Source of the DNA: Arcicella rigui
GTDB taxonomy: Bacteria; Bacteroidota; Bacteroidia; Cytophagales; Spirosomataceae
Length of the DNA: 64,000 bases
Direction of reading: 5' to 3'
Assembly: GCF_034929435.1 (NCBI RefSeq)
Contig: NZ_JAYFUM010000022.1
Location: 1-64,000, forward strand
Shown here: one piece after another, positions 53,363 through 62,390 of the stretch
Numbering within the stretch: position 1 is the first letter of the stretch
Layout of the letters: the number at the start of each line of letters is the position of its first letter
Notes under the pieces: model-generated
Told to the model about the DNA's origin: nothing
Database searches by the model: none
The model's input: only the letters and a program-made list of their open reading frames with translations
Position numbers and translations under genes: made by a program

Positions 53363-53925
53363 CTAATATTCTGCTTTAAAATACTCATGGCATGAATTAT
53401 ATTTCATTTGGAGAAGGGGCGAATCTTTGTCATTCATGGCATGAGTGGCACAGCCCAAAAATCAAATTGAAGCCCTAATTACCGTTTAATAAATTTTATG
53501 GCAGAAAGCTTGGGGAGGAGGGGTGATGTTTGTTTTTAATTTGATACTTTAGGGGGTGAAAAGTTATCAATATCAATTATATAGAGGTATTTTTTCATTT
53601 TAGCAAAAAAGAAGAATTGACTATATTTTTTTATTTTATATTTTTGGAGAGAGAGATTTTAGAGGTATGTACATTGTGGACATTTCGCTAAACTTCCCTA
53701 TTTTTTGTTTAGGAAGGAAAGTAGCTTTTATAATTGTATAAAGACACGGAAAGGTACTTAACCAGGTCTCATTTATTAAACATCATTGCTGAAACTTCTA
53801 CCTTTGGCAATACCCAACCTCTGTTACTAAATGTAAAAACCGTAACAACTCAAAATTGGGGGATGAAAATAAAAATATATAAGAGCAAAGTTGAAGTATA
53901 AAATGATTAAATTTGCAATCAGAAA
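53363..53925. other. 563-bp gene-free spacer
   Basis: I find no gene here. It holds two copies of the dyad TCATG-G-CATGA (53385-53395 and 53434-53444), then AT-rich DNA up to the ABC-3C cassette. A TAAATTTG box at 53908-53915 matches the -7 consensus but lies only 10 bp before the SMEK gene ATG, too close for a confident promoter call. Confidence 0.5.
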
Positions 53926-54894
53926 ATGAATAGACCAAATTACTTTAATGTTATTGAAGAACGCCTAAATCTTTTAGCCGAGCGAATTAAATCTCGTGGA
54001 AGATTGAATATGTTGGAGTTTAACATTCACGCTGAAAGTTTCTATCAACATTTCTTGAACGAACTTTATGGTTGGGTTGTACTAAATGAGAACGAAATCA
54101 AACAAAATGCGGAAGCAATTGACCTAGTTGACCATACTAACAAATTGATTTTACAAGTTTCTGCCACTGCAAGTAAACAAAAAATACAATCTTCTCTTTC
54201 TAAAGACTCTATTAAAAACTACAAAGGATACACTTTCAAGTTTGTGTCAATTGCACGTGATGCAGATGAACTAAGAAAAGAAACAGTCAAAAATCCACAC
54301 GGGATTGCTTTCAATCCTGCATCTGACATAATTGATAAAAACTCAATTCTTTCAAAAATCAGAGGATTAAACATTAATGACCAAGAACGGATTTACAAGT
54401 TTGTAAAAAAGGAATTGGTAAATGAAATAGATCCTTTGAAATTAGAATCAAATTTGGCAACGGTCATTAATATTCTCTCGAAAGAAGATTGGAATAAACA
54501 AGAACCTGTCGGAGAAGTCAACAGCTTTGAAATTGATAGAAAGATATCCCATAATATTTTAAACTCTTCTAAAATACTTATTGATGATTACTCATTACAT
54601 TATAGCAGAGTTGATAAAATTTATACCGTATTTGATATACAAGGCAGCAATAAAAGTAAGTCAGTTCTTTCAACAATAAGACAGGAATATGCCAAATTGA
54701 AAGTCGATTTTTCTGATGATAAACTATTTTTCGAAATTATATCAAGGATTCAAGAGAAAGTGTTAAATAGCTCAAACTATACAACAATTCCATTTGATGA
54801 ATTAGAACTTTGCATTAATATCCTCGTTGTTGATGCGTTTATTAGATGTAAAATTTTTGAAAACCCTAAAGATTACAACTATGCTACTTCCTGA
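53926..54894 (+). CDS. SMEK-domain protein, effector-side component of an ABC-3C system
   Basis: This 322-residue protein has an N-terminal block typical of SMEK-domain proteins (LLAERIKSRGRLNMLEFNIH, AESFYQHFLNELYGW, DLVDHTNKLILQVSATASKQ), with charged residues that could form a nuclease-like active site. The C-terminal half (from about 190) is helical and resembles the C-terminal domain used to join the other components. In ABC-three-component systems this protein is the predicted effector. It overlaps the next gene by 14 bp. It is probably cytoplasmic, and activity is inferred only. Confidence 0.75.
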   Translation: MNRPNYFNVIEERLNLLAERIKSRGRLNMLEFNIHAESFYQHFLNELYGWVVLNENEIKQNAEAIDLVDHTNKLILQVSATASKQKIQSSLSKDSIKNYKGYTFKFVSIARDADELRKETVKNPHGIAFNPASDIIDKNSILSKIRGLNINDQERIYKFVKKELVNEIDPLKLESNLATVINILSKEDWNKQEPVGEVNSFEIDRKISHNILNSSKILIDDYSLHYSRVDKIYTVFDIQGSNKSKSVLSTIRQEYAKLKVDFSDDKLFFEIISRIQEKVLNSSNYTTIPFDELELCINILVVDAFIRCKIFENPKDYNYATS

Positions 54895-55108
54895 CAACAT
54901 ACATCCAGAAAATAGTATATACTACAATGGTGCATTTGTAATTGACTCTTTAAAAAAGAATAAAAAGTTCAAATTACTTGATTTGTATCAGGAGGTTAAA
55001 GCCAAAAGGTCAATGTCATTTTCAGTTTTTATCCTTTGTTTGGATTGGCTTTATTTAATTGACGTGGCAACAATTAACAACTTAGGAGAGATTGAATTAT
55101 GTTCATAA
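54881..55108 (+). CDS. ABC-3C middle component
   Basis: The protein has 75 residues from the ATG at 54881 (MLLPDNIHPENSIYYNGAFV). The upstream in-frame codons from 54827 lie inside the previous gene. It is a small helical protein with the pattern FVIDSLKKNKKFKLLDLYQE, SFSVFILCLDWLYLIDVATI typical of the winged-helix-like middle components of ABC-three-component conflict systems. It overlaps both neighbours (14 bp and 10 bp), so the three are translated together. Confidence 0.75.
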   Translation: MLLPDNIHPENSIYYNGAFVIDSLKKNKKFKLLDLYQEVKAKRSMSFSVFILCLDWLYLIDVATINNLGEIELCS

Positions 55109-56805
55109 AGTCATTATCTATAACAAGCGGAGCAAAAGTTATTCGTGAAATAGAATTTCACAAAGGACTGAATTTGATTATTGATGAAAGCGAAAATCAA
55201 ATCACAGGAAACAGCGTAGGTAAGACGACTGTTCTTAAACTTGTGGATTTCTGTTTAGGGGCTGATAAAAAAAACATTTATGTTGACCCAGAAACAAGAA
55301 AACAAGAGTATAAGCTTGTAAAAGACTTTCTCATTAATAATAAAGTCCTCATTACACTTGTTCTGACTTCCGACTTGGAAAAAGGTACTGAAGATATAGT
55401 TATTGAAAGGAATTTTCTGGCAAGAAAAGAGATAATAAGAAGAATAAATGGTGTTGAGTTGACGGAGGATGAATTTGAAGTAAGATTGAGTAGGTCAATT
55501 TTCCCTGAACATTTTGCGAGTAAACCAAGTTTCAGGCAAATAATTTCTCATAATATTCGATACAAAGACGAAAGCATCAACAAGACCTTAAAAACCCTTG
55601 ACACATACACTTCTGATGCAGAGTATGAAACACTATATCTTTTCCTTTTTGGATGTGAGTTTACTAAGGGAAACAGTAAGCAAGAACTCCTAACTAAAAT
55701 TAGTCAGGAAAATACCTATAAAGTTAGATTAGAGAAAAATCAAACAAAAACAGCCTATGAAACTGCTTTATCTCTCATCAAAAATGATATTGAAGTATTA
55801 AATAAAAGAAAGAGCAGTTTCAATCTAAACGAAAATTTCGAATCAGATTTAGATAAACTGAATGAGGTTAAGTACGAAATCAACAAAATAAGTTCAATAG
55901 TTAGTAAATTAAATATTAGAAAAGACCTCATAAAAGAAGCGGAAGCTGAGCTTGAATCTAACAAGTCAGATATTGATTTACGCCAATTAGAAGTAATATA
56001 TGAGCAAGCAACTTCAAAAATAGCTTCAATTCAAAAGTCCTTTTCTGACCTTGTTGCATTTCACAATACAATGATTGGTGAAAAAGTCAAGTTTATTAGT
56101 AAAGAATTACCAGCAATCGAAAAAGCGATTAAGGATAATAGCAATGGACTAAAAAGACTGCTTATAGAGGAGAAAAAATTAACATCTCTGATAGCAAAAA
56201 GTGATTCTTTTGAGGAACTAGAAAAAATCATAGCGGAGTTGACAGAAAAATACAGGAAAAAGGGTGAGTATGAAAGCATTATTGAGCAACTAAATGAAGT
56301 TGACAACAATTTAAAGGATTATAATAGGCAATTAAGTGAAATTGACAATGAGCTTTTTAGTGACAGCTTTGAGCAAGTTGTGAAATCCCAACTTAAAAAG
56401 TTCAATGTTCACTTTGCTTCAATTTCCAATGAGTTATATGGAGAGCAATATGCTGTAAAACCTGACATCATAATCAATAAAAAGGGACAAAGGTTATATA
56501 AGTTCAGTGCATTCAATGCAAATATGAGTTCAGGTAAAAAACAAGGTGAAATATCCTGCTTTGACCTTGCGTACACTTTGTTTGCAGATGAAGAAAACAT
56601 ACCATGCCTTCATTTCTTATTAAATGACAAAAAAGAATTAATGGACGACAAGCAACTTGTGAAAATTGCAGAGTTCGTTAATCGAAACAATATACAATTC
56701 ATTGCTTCAATTTTGAAAGACAAACTACCCTTAGAGATAAATAAAGAAGAATATTTTGTAGTAAAATTATCACAGGACGATAAACTATTCAGACTTGAAG
56801 AATGA
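55099..56805 (+). CDS. ABC-3C ATPase with DUF2326 C-terminus
   Basis: This 568-residue SMC/RecN-like ATPase has a Walker A about residues 37-44 (GNSVGKTT). A long coiled-coil region covers about residues 200-430, rich in Glu, Lys and Leu. The C-terminal DUF2326-type domain has ANMSSGKKQGEISCFDLAYT and an acidic Walker-B-like stretch IPCLHFLLNDKKELMDDKQL. It is the motor or sensor of the ABC-three-component system, predicted to act in anti-phage or anti-plasmid conflict. It is the last gene of the cassette. Confidence 0.82.
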   Translation: MFIKSLSITSGAKVIREIEFHKGLNLIIDESENQITGNSVGKTTVLKLVDFCLGADKKNIYVDPETRKQEYKLVKDFLINNKVLITLVLTSDLEKGTEDIVIERNFLARKEIIRRINGVELTEDEFEVRLSRSIFPEHFASKPSFRQIISHNIRYKDESINKTLKTLDTYTSDAEYETLYLFLFGCEFTKGNSKQELLTKISQENTYKVRLEKNQTKTAYETALSLIKNDIEVLNKRKSSFNLNENFESDLDKLNEVKYEINKISSIVSKLNIRKDLIKEAEAELESNKSDIDLRQLEVIYEQATSKIASIQKSFSDLVAFHNTMIGEKVKFISKELPAIEKAIKDNSNGLKRLLIEEKKLTSLIAKSDSFEELEKIIAELTEKYRKKGEYESIIEQLNEVDNNLKDYNRQLSEIDNELFSDSFEQVVKSQLKKFNVHFASISNELYGEQYAVKPDIIINKKGQRLYKFSAFNANMSSGKKQGEISCFDLAYTLFADEENIPCLHFLLNDKKELMDDKQLVKIAEFVNRNNIQFIASILKDKLPLEINKEEYFVVKLSQDDKLFRLEE

Positions 56806-56840
56806 TAAAACCGTCAGTCGCTAAAAGTATTTTGCTACAA

Positions 56841-56910
56841 TGGGACTTTCAACAGCAGAGATTATGAAGTTGACAGGTCTTTCTTAAAATGAAATCGACC
56901 ATTTGTAGAA
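56841..56910 (+). pseudogene. Decayed 3' fragment of an Rpn-family nuclease gene
   Basis: The segment MGLSTAEIMKLTGLS-stop-NEIDHL matches the last 22 codons of the two intact Rpn genes (MGLSTADIMKLTGLSENEID), with a nonsense change at the Glu codon. The same downstream sequence (ATAGATATTTCGCAAA) follows. Only the 3' end remains, directly after the ABC-3C ATPase gene. Confidence 0.85.
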
Positions 56911-56935
56911 TATAGATATTTCGCAAACATCAGTC

Positions 56936-56959
56936 ATTGCCCGTGCCACCACGGGCAAT
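56936..56959. repeat. REP-like hairpin
   Basis: ATTGCCCGTG-CCAC-CACGGGCAAT is a 10-bp perfect stem. It belongs to the GCCCGTG...CACGGGC family found throughout 57.9-63.5 kb. Confidence 0.75.
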
Positions 56960-57066
56960 TTTATTTTAAAAGCCAAGTAAACTCTTCTCTCCACACAAAA
57001 TTTGGCTGTCTCAACAAACATCTACAAAATTGTTTAAATTTGTCTAAAGGTTTTAGGTACAAAACG

Positions 57067-57915
57067 ATGAGAGCAAAATATATCAACCCATTTACTGATT
57101 TTGGATTTAAGAAAATCTTCGGAGAAGAAGCCAGTAAGCCTCTGCTTATTGACTTTTTAAACGCTCTTTTGCCTCTAACGAACAAAATCATTAGCCTAAA
57201 TTTCAAAAACACGGAACAATTAGGACAAACGGACGCCGACAGAAAAGCCATTTATGATATTTACTGCGAAAATGAAAAGGGGGAGAAGTTTATTGTAGAA
57301 TTGCAAAAGGCAAAACAGAACTACTTCAAAGAACGCACGATTTATTACTCAACCTTTCCTATTCGTGAACAAGCAGAAAAAGGCGAATGGAACTATAAAT
57401 TGAAAGCCGTTTATTGCGTTGGCATCTTGGATTTCACCTTTGACGATTACGAAAGTGAACCCGAAAAAAATGAGGTAGTTCATACCATCAAGCTCAAAAA
57501 CCAACACGGCAAGGTTTTCTACGACAAGCTTACTTATATCTATCTTGAAATGCCCAATTTCAAGCAAACAGAAAGCGACTTAAAAACCCGTTTGGATAAA
57601 TGGTTGTACTTTATCAAATATTTAGAAGATTTTCAAAGTATCCCAACCATCTTTAGCGATGAAGTATTTACCCAAGCTTTTGAAAAAGCAGAGCTTGCCA
57701 AATACGGACAAGCCGAGTTGGACAGCTACGAAAACAGCCTAAAGATATACCGTGATTTAAAAGGCGTCATTGAAACGGCATTTGATGAGGGAAGATTGGA
57801 AGGAAAATTAGAAGGGAAATTAGAGGTTGCAAAATCTGCCAAACAAATGGGACTTTCAACAGCAGACATTATGAAGTTGACAGGTCTTTCTGAAAATGAA
57901 ATTGACAGCTTGTAG
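57067..57915 (+). CDS. Rpn-family PD-(D/E)XK nuclease / putative transposase, copy A
   Basis: The protein has 282 residues from the ATG at 57067 (MRAKYINPFTDFGFKKIFGE). The frame begins at 57040 without family similarity. The nuclease motif is Asp64 (AIYDIYCENE) and Glu78-x-Gln80-Lys81 (KFIVELQKAKQ). The C-terminal tail ends in LSTADIMKLTGLSENEI, a short HTH-like segment, preceded by a Glu/Lys coiled tract with the tandem EGKLEGKL. Rpn proteins promote recombination and are often mobile. The gene is nearly identical to copy B and both are followed by the same REP-like element. Confidence 0.9.
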   Translation: MRAKYINPFTDFGFKKIFGEEASKPLLIDFLNALLPLTNKIISLNFKNTEQLGQTDADRKAIYDIYCENEKGEKFIVELQKAKQNYFKERTIYYSTFPIREQAEKGEWNYKLKAVYCVGILDFTFDDYESEPEKNEVVHTIKLKNQHGKVFYDKLTYIYLEMPNFKQTESDLKTRLDKWLYFIKYLEDFQSIPTIFSDEVFTQAFEKAELAKYGQAELDSYENSLKIYRDLKGVIETAFDEGRLEGKLEGKLEVAKSAKQMGLSTADIMKLTGLSENEIDSL

Positions 57916-57938
57916 ATATAGATATTTCGCAAATACCT

Positions 57939-58001
57939 TCATTGCTCGTGTCTCCACGGGCTAAAACAGTGTTGTTGTCCGTGAAGACACGGACAACGGC
58001 A
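57939..58001. repeat. REP-like element behind Rpn copy A
   Basis: It comprises CTCGTGTCTCCACGGGC followed by a 10-bp hairpin GTTGTCCGTG-AAGA-CACGGACAAC (57974-57997). The identical element follows copy B. Confidence 0.85.
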
Positions 58002-58091
58002 TAAGTAAGCGATTATTTGGTTATTTGTAACCAACCCAACAAACATCTACAAAATTGATTAAATTTGTCTAAAGGTTTTAGATACAAAGCG

Positions 58092-58928
58092 ATGAGAGCA
58101 AAATATATCAACCCATTTACGGACTTCGGATTTAAGAAAATCTTCGGAGAGGAAGCCAGTAAGCCTCTGCTTATTGACTTTTTAAACGCTCTTTTGCCTC
58201 TAACGAATAAAATCATTAGTCTCAATTTTAAAAACACGGAACAATTAGGACAAACAGACGCCGACAGAAAAGCCATTTATGATATTTACTGCGAAAATGA
58301 AAAGGGGGAGAAATTCATTGTAGAATTGCAAAAGGCAAAACAGAACTACTTCAAAGAACGCACGATTTATTACTCAACTTTTCCTATTCGTGAACAAGCA
58401 GAAAAAGGCGAATGGAACTATAAATTGAAAGCCGTTTATTGCGTTGGCATCTTGGATTTTACTTTTGACGATTACGAAAACGAACCCGAAAAAAATGAAG
58501 TAGTTCATACCATTAAGCTCAAAAACCAACACGGCAAGGTTTTCTACGACAAGCTAACTTATATCTATCTTGAAATGCCCAATTTCAAGCACACAGAAAG
58601 TGACTTAAAAACCCGTTTGGATAAATGGTTGTACTTTATCAAATATTTAGAAGACTTTCAGAGTATTCCAACCATCTTTAGCGATGAAGTATTTACCCAA
58701 GCTTTTGAAAAAGCAGAGCTTGCCAAATACGGACAAGCAGAGTTGGACAATTACGAAAACAGCCTAAAAATATACCGTGATTTAAAAGGCGTCATTGAAA
58801 CCGCATTTGATGAGGGAAGATTGGAAGCGAAATTAGAGGTTGCGAAATCTGCCAAACAAATGGGACTTTCAACAGCAGACATTATGAAGTTGACAGGTCT
58901 TTCTGAAAATGAAATTGACAGCTTGTAG
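58092..58928 (+). CDS. Rpn-family PD-(D/E)XK nuclease / putative transposase, copy B
   Basis: The protein has 278 residues from the ATG at 58092. It differs from copy A at only a few residues (for example YENEPEK for YESEPEK, KHTESD for KQTESD). It also lacks one 4-residue unit in the C-terminal tract (LEAKLEV versus LEGKLEGKLEV). The catalytic residues are the same. Upstream and downstream flanks are duplicated too, so a unit of about 1025 bp has been copied in tandem. Confidence 0.9.
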   Translation: MRAKYINPFTDFGFKKIFGEEASKPLLIDFLNALLPLTNKIISLNFKNTEQLGQTDADRKAIYDIYCENEKGEKFIVELQKAKQNYFKERTIYYSTFPIREQAEKGEWNYKLKAVYCVGILDFTFDDYENEPEKNEVVHTIKLKNQHGKVFYDKLTYIYLEMPNFKHTESDLKTRLDKWLYFIKYLEDFQSIPTIFSDEVFTQAFEKAELAKYGQAELDNYENSLKIYRDLKGVIETAFDEGRLEAKLEVAKSAKQMGLSTADIMKLTGLSENEIDSL

Positions 58929-58952
58929 ATATAGATATTTCGCAAATACCTT

Positions 58953-59014
58953 CATTGCTCGTGTCTCCACGGGCTAAAACTGTGTTGTTGTCCGTGAAGA
59001 CACGGACAACGGCA
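58953..59014. repeat. REP-like element behind Rpn copy B
   Basis: It is the duplicate of 57939-58001, with one base changed between the two hairpins. Confidence 0.85.
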
Positions 59015-59067
59015 TAAAAACAAAGAAGAGCCTTCCTTTCTCGCTTTTGTTTGCCTTTATCAACATT

Positions 59068-59610
59068 ATGAATACTCCAAACAAATACATTTATCAAAGT
59101 ACAGCTTTTGCTTTGCGTTCTTTTCAAGAGGGTGACGAAATGGCTTTGGTGAAGCACGCCAATAATATCAAGATTTTCAATAATGTTCGGGATGTTTTTC
59201 CACATCCTTATACGCTCGATGATGCGGTTTGGTGGGTTGATGCCAATAAAAATAGCCAAGCACCTTTTAATACTTTAGCCATAGAAATTGAGGGTGAAGT
59301 AGTAGGAGGGATAGGTATTGTTTTGGGCAATGACATCTATCGAAGCAGTGCCGAAATTGGTTATTGGTTGGGAGAAAGTCATTGGGGAAAAGGCATCATG
59401 TCGGCAGTAGTCAAAGTAATGACAGATTATGTTTTTCAACATTTTCCCGACATCGTGCGTCTTTGGGCAGGTATTTTCGAGTATAACAAAGCTTCGATGC
59501 GAGTAGTAGAAAAAGCAGGTTATCATTTAGAAAGTATTCAGAAAAAAGCCTGTATCAAGAATGGACAAGTAATAGACGCTTATCTTTATGTCTGCTTTAG
59601 GGCGGATTGA
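59068..59610 (+). CDS. GNAT N-acetyltransferase, RimJ/RimL-like
   Basis: The protein has 180 residues from the ATG at 59068 (MNTPNKYIYQSTAFALRSFQ), chosen over the in-frame ATG at 59047. The acetyl-CoA fold is shown by EIGYWLGESHWGKGIMSAVV and a C-terminal YNKASMRVVEKAGYHLESIQ. Such proteins acetylate amines, ribosomal protein termini or antibiotics. The substrate is unknown. It lies between REP-like elements. Confidence 0.88.
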   Translation: MNTPNKYIYQSTAFALRSFQEGDEMALVKHANNIKIFNNVRDVFPHPYTLDDAVWWVDANKNSQAPFNTLAIEIEGEVVGGIGIVLGNDIYRSSAEIGYWLGESHWGKGIMSAVVKVMTDYVFQHFPDIVRLWAGIFEYNKASMRVVEKAGYHLESIQKKACIKNGQVIDAYLYVCFRAD

Positions 59611-59624
59611 TGGGGGTTAGCAAA

Positions 59625-59690
59625 TGTTGTCCGTGGAGACAGGGCTAACTGTGTGAAAATATTTGTCCGTGAAGACACGGACAATGGCAA
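59625..59690. repeat. REP-like element
   Basis: GTTGTCCGTGGAGACAGGGC is followed by TTGTCCGTG-AAGA-CACGGACAA, a 9-bp stem, the same family as behind the Rpn genes. Confidence 0.8.
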
Positions 59691-59720
59691 CAGTATTAAT
59701 AAGTAACCTCATAAGCAAAG

Positions 59721-60254
59721 ATGAAAAGACAAATTCAAGAAATATGGATAGACTTACATGATGAGTTGAAAAAATTTATTTTCAGTAAAGTAAAGGATAT
59801 TGACACGAGTGAAGATATTCTGCAAGACGTTTTCTTGAAAATTCAACTTAACATTCATACACTTTCGGATTGCTCTAAACTTACTGCTTGGGTGTATCAA
59901 ATAACAAGAAATGCAGTAGCAGACTATTACCGAAAAACTCATTTGGAGACTCAAATTGATGGCTTCGATTTTGCTGAACAAGAAAATGAAGAGCCACTTT
60001 ATCTTTCATTAAGCAATTGCATCAATCAGAAAATCAGCAAACTGTCCGAAAAATATAAACAAGCTATCCTACTTACTTATTATGATAATCATTCCCAACT
60101 CAGCTTATCAGATGAGTTAAATATTTCTTATTCAGGAGCAAAAACAAGAGTACAAAGAGGCAGAGACAAATTGAAAGAGCTTATTTTGGATTGTAAAAAT
60201 GTGGAAACAGATACTAAGGGCAATCTCATAGCTTATCAAAATAATCAAAAATAA
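59721..60254 (+). CDS. ECF sigma factor, SigZ-like
   Basis: This 177-residue sigma factor has region 2 (LHDELKKFIFSKVKDIDTSE, DILQDVFLKIQLNI, TAWVYQITRNAVADYYRK) and region 4 (KLSEKYKQAILLTYYDNHSQ, LSLSDELNISYSGAKTRVQR). It resembles SigZ. No anti-sigma factor is adjacent. It is 72 bp before a phzF-like gene and may be co-transcribed with it. Confidence 0.88.
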   Translation: MKRQIQEIWIDLHDELKKFIFSKVKDIDTSEDILQDVFLKIQLNIHTLSDCSKLTAWVYQITRNAVADYYRKTHLETQIDGFDFAEQENEEPLYLSLSNCINQKISKLSEKYKQAILLTYYDNHSQLSLSDELNISYSGAKTRVQRGRDKLKELILDCKNVETDTKGNLIAYQNNQK

Positions 60255-60325
60255 TTTTGCGTCTTTTCTGCATCCATTTCGTCCATTGTTGGTAATTATT
60301 TTAATCATCCAACTAAACAAATACA

Positions 60326-61210
60326 ATGGACAATTTTCAAAAAATAGAAGTACAAATTATCAGTGCCTTTGTGGACAATAATCAAGGAGGAAACCCCGCA
60401 GGTGTTGTACTGAATGCTGACGAACTAAGCAATGAACAGAAATTAATTATTGCAGCAAAAGTTGGTCTTTCTGAAACAGCCTTTGTTTCAAAATCAAAAA
60501 TGGCAGATTTTAAACTTGATTTTTTCACGCCAACCAGACAAATTGCTCACTGCGGACACGCCACTATTGCAACTTTCTCGTATTTATCGCAATTAGGATT
60601 TATTACAAGTGAGCATGCTTCAAAAGAAACCATTGATGGAAAAAGAGAGATTCTGATACAAGGTGATTTGGCATTTATGGAACAAAAGCCACCCATATAT
60701 ACAGAAGTTTCTGAACAAAATGGTAAAATAATATTGGCTTCATTGGGATTAAGAGAAGATGATATTCTAAGTAATGCCTCTATTTCAATCGTCAATACTG
60801 GTAATTCCTTTGCTATCATTCCTGTTGTAGATAATGAAATCTTAGAGAGCATCGTCCCAAACTATGATTTAATCAGTCAAATCAGTGAGGAGTTTGATTT
60901 AATAGGATTTTATGTTTTTTCTACAAAAACCAGTGATAAAGAAAGAGTAGCCACAACAAGAATGTTTGCACCACGATATGGCATTTTGGAAGAAGCAGGA
61001 ACAGGGATGGCAGCAGGGCCGCTTGCTTGTTATTTGTACGATAAAATCGGACTAAAAAAAGAACAGTTTTTAATTGAGCAGGGCTGGTTTATGAAACCTA
61101 AATCACCAAGTTTAATCATTGTAAACTTATTAATTGAGGAAGGGAAAATTGCCAAAATTATGGCTGGAGGCAAAGGTATTCCAATGGCTTCTATGACAAT
61201 TGAAATCTAA
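60326..61210 (+). CDS. PhzF-family isomerase
   Basis: This 294-residue member of the PhzF / diaminopimelate-epimerase-like fold carries GNPAGVVLNADELS near residue 23, the catalytic Glu50 in GLSETAFVS, TPTRQIAHCGHATIATF near residue 72 and GTGMAAGPLACYL near residue 228. Family members isomerise or epimerise small metabolites. There are no other phenazine genes here, so the substrate is unknown. Confidence 0.9.
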   Translation: MDNFQKIEVQIISAFVDNNQGGNPAGVVLNADELSNEQKLIIAAKVGLSETAFVSKSKMADFKLDFFTPTRQIAHCGHATIATFSYLSQLGFITSEHASKETIDGKREILIQGDLAFMEQKPPIYTEVSEQNGKIILASLGLREDDILSNASISIVNTGNSFAIIPVVDNEILESIVPNYDLISQISEEFDLIGFYVFSTKTSDKERVATTRMFAPRYGILEEAGTGMAAGPLACYLYDKIGLKKEQFLIEQGWFMKPKSPSLIIVNLLIEEGKIAKIMAGGKGIPMASMTIEI

Positions 61211-61218
61211 CAATATTC

Positions 61219-61380
61219 AATGCCGTTGTCAGTGAATGCACGGACAACGGCAACAATATAAAATATGCTTACTTAAACTTTGTGTTGCCGTAGCCCGTGT
61301 CTCCACGGGCTACAACTTGGGAGTGATACCCTTTTGCCATTGCCTGTGTCAATGCCTTTACTCGTGAACATGGGTAACAG
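61219..61380. repeat. Cluster of REP-like hairpins
   Basis: It contains a decayed GTTGTCAGTGAATGCACGGA unit, a good GTAGCCCGTG-TCTC-CACGGGCTAC hairpin (10-bp stem) and further degenerate copies. It fills the gap between convergent phzF-like and amidohydrolase genes. Confidence 0.8.
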
Positions 61381-61391
61381 CACTAAATGCT

Positions 61392-62390
61392 TTACTTAAA
61401 CCTATTAGGGTCTAAGTTGAAAAAGCGAACGGCGTTATTAAAGAAAATATCTCTCTTTTGGTCTTCTGATAAATAATTGGCACTTTCAATTACTTGTATA
61501 GATGTTTCAAGCAATTTTGGCCAAATCATTAAGTCAGTGCCATACATGATACGTTTGCCAAAGCCCGCTTGGATTAATCTACGTAAATAAGCGTGAATTT
61601 CTTCTAAAGGGTAACTCCAAATAAATCCTGCTAAATCTACATATACATAAGCATTTGCACCCATAAGGGCAATCATTTCGTCGGCCATTGGATAGCCAGC
61701 GTGCATAACCCAGATTTTTAGCTTAGGGTGTTTGGCAAGCATATCTTCTAACAAAAACGGACGACCAAGCGAAGCACGATACTTAGGATTAGTAATATTT
61801 ATCGTACCATTTCCACCAGTTCCCATATGAATTCCCACAGGTACGCCTAATTTTTCGGCAACACCAAAGTACTCATCCAAACTTGGGTCACTTGGTGACA
61901 TACCTTGATACTGAGGAGCAACTTCTCCCATTACTTTATAAAAACCAGCCGTTAAAGAATCTTCAAAAGCCTTTACGGTCATGTCTTTGCTATTACTAAT
62001 CCCCAATGAAGGAATAATGCGATTAGGAGCAGCCTTATGCCAATTATGAATAATGCTTGCATCACCGCTCACAATCATCGTTACATTGAGTCTTTCGGCA
62101 GTAGCAAGCAGGGCTTCCTGCATTTCTTTATCAGTTTTAGCTGCTTTGAGTGGGTCGGGACATTCATTACTGAAAATAGATGGTGATGTAGTTTGTTTTG
62201 GGTCAGCACCGGGCATACTTTTCAAAAACCAAGGACAGAGGTCGGGGATGTTGGGGTTTGCCTTAGAGGCGTGTACGTGAACATCAATAATGGGAAGATG
62301 CTTTTTGGTTGATTGGGCAAGTACCGAAGGAAAATAACCTGCCACAAGCAGGATTCCCAGCAATACTCGCATGGCATAATTGTGTTTCAT
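61392..62390 (-). CDS. Exported amidohydrolase-2 family protein
   Basis: This 332-residue TIM-barrel metallohydrolase has a signal peptide (MKHNYAMRVLLGILLVAGYF, PSVLAQ). Metal-binding motifs are IIDVHVHAS near residue 35, VGIHMGTGG, IWVMHAGYPM and IMYGTDLMIWP. It is related to the ACMSD/amidohydrolase_2 decarboxylase-lactonase group. The substrate is unknown. It stands alone among REP-like repeats. Confidence 0.88.
   Translation of the reverse strand: MKHNYAMRVLLGILLVAGYFPSVLAQSTKKHLPIIDVHVHASKANPNIPDLCPWFLKSMPGADPKQTTSPSIFSNECPDPLKAAKTDKEMQEALLATAERLNVTMIVSGDASIIHNWHKAAPNRIIPSLGISNSKDMTVKAFEDSLTAGFYKVMGEVAPQYQGMSPSDPSLDEYFGVAEKLGVPVGIHMGTGGNGTINITNPKYRASLGRPFLLEDMLAKHPKLKIWVMHAGYPMADEMIALMGANAYVYVDLAGFIWSYPLEEIHAYLRRLIQAGFGKRIMYGTDLMIWPKLLETSIQVIESANYLSEDQKRDIFFNNAVRFFNLDPNRFK

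Noticed and set aside
53087..53395. Several overlapping open frames of 60-110 codons on both strands
   Set aside because: They are produced by the 41-bp tandem repeat, whose period is not a multiple of three and which has few stop codons. The peptides are only the repeat read in different frames.
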